A stretch of DNA of 64,000 bases, from contig JBBHKE010000049.1 of NCBI GenBank assembly GCA_037447655.1, positions 25,510 to 89,509 of the forward strand, in the 5' to 3' direction. This document shows positions 46,086 through 56,900 of the stretch, one piece after another (position 1 is the stretch's first letter; each line of letters opens with the position of its first letter). The notes beneath the pieces were generated by a model that saw only the letters and a list, made by a program, of their open reading frames with translations, did not search any database and was not told the DNA's origin. The translations under genes and the position numbers were made by a program. Source of the DNA: Zygnema cylindricum. Lineage: Eukaryota; Streptophyta; Zygnematophyceae; Zygnematales; Zygnemataceae.

Positions 46086-48947
46086 GTTGGTACAAAAAAA
46101 AGCAAAATTGAACTGCTTGATTCCACGATGTAACCAGACATATGTCCTGTTTAGGAATTGTCTACAAGAATAACTCATCTTACCATGGAATGTTTTCCCG
46201 CTGGTCTCGACAACTGACGGTGAGCTAGCGATTTCTCGGGAAGGTCTTGGTAGCTGGGCCTCTTTTCCTCATAAACACTAATAGTGAAAGGTTCGATAAA
46301 GACTCCAGAGGTTCCCATGAATTATCACGCACAGGATTGCATATTTGCGTTGCGGCCCAATGTGGCTCGTGATGCAACAACCTCCAATGAAGAGACAGGA
46401 AGCAACAACATTTGGTTGAAAATTACATACCTTAGATTTCTGAATTTATAGTAATTTAGTGTTTTTTATTACCAATACAGCTCTAATTTTTTCATTTATA
46501 TACGAGTTTTTTCTATATTTTCTCCCTTGAAAATTTTGATGATACTTTTAAGACGATTTTGTTTGAAAATCTAGAGAAATACTGATTGTTAGGCATGCTA
46601 AAAAAATAACGCTTTGTCTATCCAACAAATGTTGAACATATTGCAGTTGAATTTTTAAACCCCCCTTAGAAATGTTTTGTGTGCCCCACACCTCTAGTAG
46701 GTTGCAAATATTTCAAATGTTGTTAAAAATACGTCGACATGCCTTTTCTAAAACGTATCCGGGAAAGAATCAAGGAATGACCTTGAATCGATTGTGAAAT
46801 ATGTTGAACATTCAACTTAGTATAAGGCGTAAGGCCACAACGTTTGATTGTCATATGGAACTTACACTGGCTCAACGTGGAGGTACCTTGTTCTACAACC
46901 ATATGTTCTAGCTCTTTAAAATTGCATAATTTTAGACAAGAGAAAAGTGCGATTCTGAAGAAAATTCCGGCCCATTTTTTCTTTTCTTGAGTTATTACAA
47001 GTACGAGTTTTTCCAAAGTATAGGTTTTCTTGAGAAATGCATGTTTTACCTTTTTGGCACCTGGCCATTAATTTCCCAAAAAACGTCGTGTTTAAGGCCA
47101 AGGCTAAGAATCTACGATTAGTTAGCTGGTCACCAGTTTTGAAGTGAGATAGTTTTGTTACTTAAACGTCAATTTGGCATCCACCACCGTAGCGTGACAC
47201 CACCATTGATTCGGCGAAGTGATTTTTTAACCAGTGACGAACTAACAAAACAATGTGGTTCCAAATTTAGCAAGAACATTGACAGGGTTCAATTTGTTTG
47301 TCCCTTAAATATCACGATGTGAATATTTGATTTGGACATACTTTAAAAAATTGGGAATTTGACCGGCCAGACAAACATCCTTGTGACTTTTCAATTGTTG
47401 TTATAATACGGATTATTAAGGATTCTCCCATATACATAAGGAATTCTATGTTCGTATGTGAAATATTGTGTACTACTTAATGAAATTTTGCAGCTTTCCA
47501 ATTACATTCCGTATAACCAAACTCATTAGCAAACATATTTGTGTAATAGATGCAAGGTTGTACATTTTTCCACAATTTGTCCAACATAACAAGATATCGA
47601 AGCTCTATTAAAGCTCATGCCTAGTTTCACATCCTTTAGGTCCTAAATGCTACATTACAAGTCGAGTACTCTATTGCAACTCTATGTTTTACGCTAATTG
47701 TTTGTGTATATATTCAACAGATTCTCATCGTGAAATCTTTTTACTCCGTGATTCTTTTTGGCGTAATAAAGGTCTACCTATACTAGTCACACCTAGGATT
47801 AAATCTACCTTGAAGTGTCTTTACGGCTTTTGGTTCTTTAATTTTCTTAATAAATACATTTTTGTTGAATTTGTAAAATAAACAATAACGAGAACAAACT
47901 CAACAAAAAGTCTCTCCTTTGGCTTCCTATTTTGTCAATATTTCCAATTTGTGCTTTACCTCTCTTGGTCCTTTCCTATTTTGGACCTATTTTCTATCGT
48001 TTAGTTTTCCCTTGTTTTGGCCTTTATGACCTCTCTAGAAGTAAGTCATGGGTCAACCAGCCCGTGTGTGTCAAACTGTCTGAAAACTTTAAAGAAATTT
48101 TTTCTTTGATTGGACTTTTCAAATTCTTTCGTTGGAAAGATCTTCGGACAAGTGACAATGTTATGCCAGTCCTCCTTGCGTCAACTGTTGCCCACTTATT
48201 CTACCTCAAAAATTGCCTTGACTGCATAGAAAGAGAATGATTCAAGTGCACTTTCACTCTTTCACCTTTCACTGGTCGACTCCCTCGGCCCCAATAAACT
48301 TAAAGATATTGACCAGACAATATCACTGAAAAATGCACAATTATGCCTTTGAATCCTAGGTTTGCAATTTTTTTGTTTTATACTATGGTAGGGGAGGGGT
48401 AAGCTATGACAAAAGCCATGTGGAGTAGAAGCATTGCAACTTGCATTATTTTTCTCCTCAATCTTCAAGCAAATGATTTTATATTGGTATTGCCGATCAT
48501 TTTGTTTGTTGTTGTATTCTATTATTTTTTTCGTTTGAAATAAATAATTCGTGTGAATGCGGGAAAGCAAACGGGAGATGGTGCAACAAATAAGGTGTAA
48601 ATATACAGATATTTATTATATGTGTTTCAAGAAACATGTACTTTTGATTTTTGATTCGACATGCTTTATAAATATTTTTAGTTTGATCATTTTTCTCTTT
48701 TTTGAACATCTATATAAAAAAATTGCTTGTGTTGATTGTTTGTTTTTTTTTTTTTTTAACTTTTCTAGAAAAAAAAAGTGACAGCGGATAAAAGGGTGGA
48801 AGGAGGGGGGTTACCGGAAAAGATGAGGGAATAGGGCGTATAATGAATGCGATTGTGTGTTGGAAAATTGTAAACAGATATGGTTTTTATATCAATATTT
48901 CATTTTTTCTCAAAAGTTTCCATAATTGGTTTTGCGGGCTGTGTCAG
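46086..48947. other. Region upstream of the LRR exons, no firm feature
   Basis: AT-rich with no recognisable exon. The part from about 48480 to 48947 resembles the 3' parts of the downstream LRR introns (gccgatcattttgttt, gtgattgtgtg...aaaattgtaaa), so it is probably intron. A 47-residue minus-strand frame at 46175-46318 followed by a donor-like GTAAGA is noted but unsupported. A 102-codon plus frame at 47932-48240 is hydrophobic and probably chance. The start of the LRR gene was not found. Confidence 0.5.
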
Positions 48948-49019
48948 ATATCTAGATAACAACCAGTTGAGTGGAAGCATTCTTTCGTCCATCGATCGAA
49001 TGACATCCCTCCAACGTTT
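48948..49019 (+). CDS. LRR exon 1 (72 nt)
   Basis: Acceptor gtgtcag, donor GTAAGG. Reads (L)[18 protein letters not shown] then TSLQR(L), one complete plant-type LRR of 24 residues. Leu replaces Pro in the usual SIP. It is the most upstream LRR exon recognised. Confidence 0.85.
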
Positions 49020-50924
49020 GTAAGGTACAAAACATTATGGCTATGCTACTCATAAAAACAACACTTCAAATAGAAATGTTTTCTTGTAGAAATAGTACCG
49101 AGCATCAAAGAATAAAAATCTGAATTGGTTATTTATTGAAAGTTCGCACAATAATTTGATTTTTTTTCTTTTTATTTTGTTGTTTATTGGATATTCATTT
49201 TATTATTTTGATTCAAGTTTTTTATTTGAAATGTTGAGATGCTGTTTTTGCCAGATGTCTCGTTAGGATCATAAACATTATTAATAATGAAAATAATTAC
49301 ATAAAATATAATAATAATTATTGATCGTGGAAAAGTAATCATCAATAACGTAATTAATGATAACTAAAAACAACAAATATAAAGATAAGTAATAATAAAT
49401 TATAAAAAATATGATAAAATAAAAACAAAAATCACAAAAAGCTAACACTAAAAAATAATTTTAAAAATTAGTAACGAATACTGATATTGTAATTATTACT
49501 CAAAAAAATCATTTTTTGTTAATGTACAAATACCGTTAGTACTATCTATTTGCAACTTGTAATCATTGTATTTATTTGTCGCGTTGATTAGCAAAGCGTC
49601 ACTTAGCCGTCTCGTCATTTCACAAAATACAAACAACGAAGTGTACGTTCACCACATTTATTGTCTATTAAATGAATCTTTCATCCTAGATTCCTTGTAC
49701 TAAATATTCCTTTTGTCCTTAACTTTGCCGTCCACCGACTTTGTCTTTGGCCGTCACTAGTTATACCTTTTTGTCCTTTGCGGCTTCGATTATTTTCTAA
49801 ACATTGTGTACCTAGTCCACTCTAAATCTAGAGTTAGGTTTAATACTTAGCTTGTTCATTTCTGTACATTCAAATTTAACCGATTATAATGAGAAGACTT
49901 TTTCTCCACTGTGCTTCTCCTTTTGTATTCTTCTTGTCTCCTTTTGTCTTATCTTTTGCTTCCTTGTTCTTCTTTTCCACGGTTCCTCTCTCTTTCATCT
50001 TGGATATCTTTCTCCAATATCTCTCTCTTTCGCTCAACATGCCCTTACCTTCTACAAACAATAACAATAATAATGTCAATAACAATATCAAAGCAATAAT
50101 AGTATTATTTGATAAAAAATTTAGCAATTCTAATTTTAATAGAGGAAAAACTTTAATAATAACAATATTAAAAAATAACAATAACATACAATATTGATGT
50201 TTTATAATAAATAATAACAAAAAATAATAAAAACTGTAAATGTAACAATAACGTATAAAAACAAAAACGACCTATTAAAGCTAATAATAATAAATTAACA
50301 CAAATTACATTAAATATTAATACCTATAATCATGACTTACAAAAGAAAGAAAACAATTTAGTTATTAAACCTCATTATTTTTAATTATAACCAAAAATAC
50401 AGCTGCAATTAATATTGTTTTTCTCGAAAGAAAATGGATTTAAATAATCTTTGTATTTAAATCTTATATTGACATAAAAAGAAGGTGTTCTCATGTAAAG
50501 TTTTTTGTTTGTCCTTTGTTTACATTTTAAAAAAGAAATTAATAAAAATTTAAATAAATTCCTCCTAGGAGAGTAGCGAGGAGGGCTCGTGGGGCTTAAA
50601 AAGGGGAAAAGATCGTGATTGAAATAGAATTGGTTTGAAAGTTTGAATTGAACAAACGCGTATTTTTCCATCTATATTTTTATGAGTTTTTGATTTTGCT
50701 GGTTTGCAAACTTTTGTTTTATGCAAAGCAAAAAGCGGGGCAAGAAGCTCGACAAAAGCCATGTGTTGAATTTGTTACACTTTTCTTTCCAATTTTTATA
50801 AAATTGTTTTTTGTTGGGATTGCCGATCATTACTTTGTTGTAATTTTTATTATAATCATTTTAAATATTATAATTCATGTGAAGCAAGGGAATGTGGGCA
50901 AAAAAAAAGGGTGAAAATGATACG

Positions 50925-50956
<32 letters not shown>

Positions 50957-53900
50957 ATATGTGCACACATAAATTGATTATTCACATACATTTACATCTG
51001 TGAAGGAGATGTTAAAGTACATGTATTTTGTGGTTTTACATTTGATGTGATTCAAAAATACTTTTCTGGTTTTACCATTTATTTCCTAGTATTGGTATAT
51101 ATTGTTGAAAACTGGTTAGGTTGATTTCTTTTTCAATTTATCTGTAATTAAACTGGAATAAAAAGGTTGGTAGATAATAGCAAAGAAAATACGGGTTGCA
51201 AAAAAAAACGGAGAGGGAGGGGTGCATGCATACAAATGTGATTGTGTGGGAAAGTTTAAATTGATACGATTTTTTTTTTTTTTACATTTGGACTTTTTTC
51301 AGTTTTTTTTATGCTTGGTTTCACGAATGTTGTTTCAAATATCTGGAAAACAACCAACTGAATGGAAGTATCCTATCATCCATCGGTCAACTCACAGCCC
51401 TCCAACGCTTGTAAGACACATAATACTACAGTTCTATTATGCAAAAGATTGTGGAAAACTTAGCTCAATGTTATTTGAAAGTTAGCACAATTAATCCTGT
51501 GTTTCTATTTTTCTTTGAGTTATTTTCTGTATTTTCAGTTATTTACTTTGAAGATACAAAATTTTATTGAGATGTTGAGCTGCTAATGTTTACCAAATGT
51601 CTCACCATACATAATAATGATAAGAGTATTTTTATAAACTGTAAAAATAATTAATAGTAATGAAACAATTGATAAATACTATAAAAATATGTAATTTAGT
51701 AATTAGTTACTGATAACAATAAAGATATAAAATCTTACACAAAAAAAACAAAGTTTAATGAACGAGATAAAATAAAAACAGTATGACGATAACAAAAAAT
51801 AAAAAATTAGTTTTTAAATTTAGTACCTAACAATAATCACTTGTCATTATAATTGATAAAATCTTTACGTTTTAAGGCGATTATAAAATAACTTAATTAT
51901 GTTGATATTTAATATTTTTTTTCTTAGACGTTTTTTAATTTTGTAAGAAAAAGCTTTCTAATCTGTTTTTTGTTTAAATAGTATAAAAACATAAAATATA
52001 AAAGTGACTTGATGGTGTAAGTGAGGAGGAAGGGGGAGAGGGTATAGTAATTGAAATAGATATACATTAAAAAGCTTGGAATTAGAAAAATGTGTATTTA
52101 TCCTTCTATTATTCAGTGATTTTTTTTATTTTTTTTTGGCCATTAATTCTTTTTATGCTATGAAGGAAAAACGGGAGGGAAAAGTGTGGCAAAAACCTTT
52201 GTTTTTATCATCATTTTAATTATTCTTTGATTTTCTATATTTATTTTGGCACAGATTTATTGTAATTATTATTATGGGTTTTATTATGATTATTTATTAT
52301 TTCTGTGATGATTATTATTATAATTATCATTAATACCATCAATATACTTTTTATTATTATTATTTTTTTTTATCCAAAAATTCAAGCTCAATTTTTTGAA
52401 TACCTAGATGTTACTAGTTTCCGAATGCATAATTAGATTTTAGATCATATTTATTAATATAGTAATCATATAAATAAGTGCTACTTGTGTTTTAACAATT
52501 ATTTCAAAATTATTAGCAATGATAAAAATAATATACATTAACAAAAAACAGCAGAGTACAGATAATACACAATGTTGTGACCAATAACAAATATAATATA
52601 TAAAATAAAAAATAAAACATTTCTAAATATTTTATCAATCAATAAATAAAAAAAAATATATATATATAATTTTGAAAATTATTGGTAATATATTATAATT
52701 ATAGATTTGTAGGCTCTTCATAATCAACTTATATTAAATGAGAAGAAATGTATTTCTATTTTTATCTTTTAATTTCTTTTTTCTAAAGTTTATATTTTCT
52801 TTTTAATTAAAACCTTTGTATATATTCAAAAAATATTAATTGTAGAAAAAAAAGGGGTTGACTGAGTCAATCGTTAAAAATAATGTTTTGGTGTGGTAAA
52901 ATAACATTTAACAATTTGACATTTTCTTTCTTTGTTTTAAAGGTTTTTTTTTGTGATTTTGCGACATTTTTTATTTATTTATGAAAGGAATTGAGTAGTA
53001 TTGAGGTTAAGGCATTTGTGCATAAGCAGTTATCGGAAAAGAGATCAAGAATAAAGAGAGAATGCCAGTAAAATATCAAAGTTCAGAAGTCAACCAGAAC
53101 ATATACTTATGTAAATGATGGCAAATATTAATTAAATGATATAAATAAGCCATAAAAACCTAATAAAATTCAAAATAACACATATATTTATAACTTACAA
53201 CAAATAGTAAAAACAACATTAACAAATAAATGAAATGATAAAAAGATATTAGTAATATATATGTATATATATACATATATATAATATACATATATATATA
53301 TATATACATATATACATATATTTATATGTATATACATATATATATATATATCTATATATATATATATATATATATATTTATTTGCATAAACGTATATTTA
53401 TAAATAAGGATGTATTTATAATCATTAAAAAAAAATGAAATAATAATAGTAATAAATAATAAAAAATAAAAAATGATAACTAATCAATAATGTATATTAT
53501 CAAGAACAATAAGAGCTAGTACTAATCCATATTTAAAATTAAGATAATAACAAGTATCAATAATAATGTTCGCACTACTTTAAAAAAATATTAATGTAAC
53601 AACAAAGATACGACAAAGAAAAAAAATAAAGAAATAATATACACTTTTAGTTATTATTAAATAATAAAAAAAACCGAATGATAAGCATAATAATAAATAA
53701 CAAAAAAATATAATCAAATGAAGATTTTGTATAGATATAAGCAATAAAAAACATTTAATGTTAATAATTGATATTAATTTTTACTTTTCAATATTTTTTT
53801 TTTGGAAAAACACTTTGTTTTCGATAAAAAGTAAATAAATAAATAAACTTTGTCTTTTGTTTTACATTAAAATTTAAGATTTTTTTTTAATTTGGAAGTG

Positions 53901-56900
53901 TTTTCTTGCTATAAAGAGTTTTTAATTGTTTTTTATTTTTATTTAAAAAAAAAAATAAGTGAATTTATAAAGTAAAGTAGGGAGAAGATGAGTGGGCTAT
54001 TGGGGCTAGGGGAAAAGACGGGGCCGGTGGCCGGAGGGGATTTTGGTTGAAATCTGGATAAAATTTAACAAATATGAATTTTCGTTTTATATTTTGATGA
54101 GTGTTTTTATTGGTTTGTATTTTATTTTTCTATGCAATAAAAAGAGGAGGATGAAGAGCGAAACCAAATCTATTTTGTGTGAATAAATTGCATAAGTGTT
54201 TTTTCTTTCTCCTCTAATTCTTAGCAGATTGTTTTTTAAGCGGTTTTTTTCATAATGGGAAGCAAAGGCTTGAAATCAAAAGGACGAGGGCACAAGAGGC
54301 AAAATTATACAAGCATTCGTTATTTTTAAAAATTTGTATGTGTGGGGGAAATATTGTAGAAACATGTATTTTTTCATTTGAAATTCGGCATGATTTATAG
54401 AGAGTTTTTTTTCATCATTTTTTAATTTTGTAGAAAATCGTTTATATTTTTTTTTTTTTTTCAAAATAAAAATAGAAAAATGAGTGATGGATTTCAGCAA
54501 AAGAGGGGGTGTCGTACATGCTCTTATGTGAAAAAATTGTAAATTGGTATTATTTCCTTTCTAACGATATTTGATTTTTTTTATTCCTGATTCTGCGGAT
54601 ACGTCGTGTCACAGATATCTATCTAACAACCAGTTGAGTGGACGTATTCCATCATCTATTGGTCAACTGACATCCCTCCATCGCTTGTAAGAAAAGAAAT
54701 ATTATGGTTTTGTTATGCATAAAAAGGAACCCTCAAATTTAAATATTTTTGTGAAAGTTATTCCGTGCATTGAAAATTGTAAAAATTTAACTTAAAATAA
54801 TAAAAAAATATATAATATCAACTATGAGATAAAATTAAAATAACAATAATAATTATTAATAACAAAAAATATTCTTTAAAATTATTAGCTAATACAAGTC
54901 ACCTAAAACCAATAAGACCTTTATTTTATAAGTGGGTTAGGAAGTAAAATAAATTGATCATTTAAATTCTTACACTTTATAATTTTACAATATTGGTAAT
55001 GTTAAACAAAAGTCACAATAACAACAAAAATAACAAATAATATAAAATAATAGAAAATAATGGTGACGACTAATAAATAATTATAAAAAAAATGTAAAAT
55101 TCTAGCAAATAAACATTCGTTTTAAAAAATAATAAATAAAAACAAAAAATATTATTAGTTACAAATTTGCAGATCTTTGAAAATGCTCTTTCTTTGCATA
55201 AGGAAAGGCGTTTAGATTACTTTTATCTTATGATGAAGTGGCTATATTTGATTTTTTTTCTTTTACATTTCCTATTTTTTCTTCGAACTAAGGCTTAAAA
55301 AAAACCTAATTACTATGACAGACAAAGAAAAGCGGGGTTTAGGGGACCGAATCATAAATGAGATGGTTGTGGTGTGGTAATATTACATTTGACAACTGCG
55401 TATTTTTTTCGCCTAATTTTTACCAGGTCTTATTTTTTTTTTTTGGTTGGCCGGATTTTATAATTTATTTATTGAAAGAGAAGTGAGTTGGGGGAATCTT
55501 GGTAAAACTTATGGCAAGTGGAAATATTACTTTTTGCAGTAAATTTTGTTTCCTTCTACTTCTTAGCTCATTTCAGTTTTTCGATTGGTTTAAAAATTGT
55601 TTTCCAATTTATTATTGTTATTACTATTATTATACGGGTACTATTAATTTTCATTATTATAATTATTATTATTTTGTTTTATTTTTCTTTTACTCATAAT
55701 AATAGGATGTTTTATATGAAGCAAAAGAGGGAAGGCAAAAAGGAGGGGTAAGTGATAGGATGTAAGCATATATACATGTTTATTATCCGTATACATATGC
55801 ATAAAAGACATAAGTGGTAGATTGTGACAGCCCCAGTGAGGGGTTAGCGGTGGAAGCGAGGGGGAAAAGAGGGTGTATGTGAACAACTATGATTGATTGT
55901 GTGTGAGAAAATTGTAAATATTTATGTCTTCTTCCTTTGGTATTTGATTCTTTTTCTATAAATGGTTTTACGGATGGCCTGGTTTTACGGATGGCCGGTG
56001 TCACAGATGGCTATATAACAACAAGTTGAGTGGAAGCATTCCATCGTCCATCGGTCAATTGACATCCCTCGAACTCTTGTAAGCCACATAACACTATGGA
56101 TGTGCTACGTACCATCAGAGAAATTTAAATAGAAATGGTTTATCGGGAAATTTAGTTCACTGCATTAACGTTGTTAAAAGCAAAAATTAATTTATTTTTC
56201 CTAGTGTTCATTAAAAAAATACAAATATAGAAATTTGACTGACTTGATGGCAACCACGTTGTTAAAAGCAAAAATTATTTTATTTTTCCTAGTGTTCATT
56301 AAAAAAATACAAATATAGAAATTTGACTGACTTGATGGCAACCAAATTGTTCCAGGCTTCAAAATAATTGCCTGTTTGGCTCAAGCCTCCCAACCGGGTG
56401 TGCGTCCGACCGACAGCGAAGTAAGAGCGAATGCGAAGCGTTTTGCAATGCGACCCAACCAGGAGGCACTTGTGGGGGAGGTGGTATTTGCTCTAGTGGC
56501 ACGAACGGGACATCATGTGCATGCGACGAAGGATACAACAATCAGGCGAGCGGGTTTATTTGCAAATGTATGTTCTTTTTTAACAAGATCCGCACTCAAA
56601 ACAATTGTCGTGTTTTTTTCCTTATTTTTCCATGCATGCTCAATGGAATTTTCATGGAAGTATCTCTGTGCATGGCAATAATTTATGGCCAGTAAATTTC
56701 TTATTAGTGAAAGATGCAAAAGGATACTATAGCCCGCAATTTTGTTTTATTGATTGAGTTTTGTTCATCTACTTAGGCTGCAAATTATACTTCTAATAAT
56801 TTAAATATTTGAATTGAATATCCAGTTATTAATCGAAAATCGTATATTTTTCAGAAAAAAATTGTTGAATATGGAAACTGTATAGTTTGAAGTGGTTATT

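Noticed and set aside
47932-48240. 102-codon plus-strand frame starting with a hydrophobic segment, a possible signal-peptide exon for the LRR gene
   Set aside because: No donor in the phase needed for LRR exon 1, hydrophobic throughout, ends in its own stop, and such lengths occur by chance in this composition.
49852-50220. Overlapping frames of 62-114 codons on both strands
   Set aside because: Low-complexity AT-rich intron 1 sequence; hydrophobic or Asn-rich translations without homology or splice support.
53255-53395. Possible origin or matrix-attachment region from the long AT run
   Set aside because: It is a plain (AT)n/(ATAC)n microsatellite in an intron; nothing else supports a function.
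56376-56681. 101-codon frame beginning [13 protein letters not shown]
   Set aside because: It is out of phase with the EGF-like exon on the same strand, which shows the cysteine pattern and correct splice phases.
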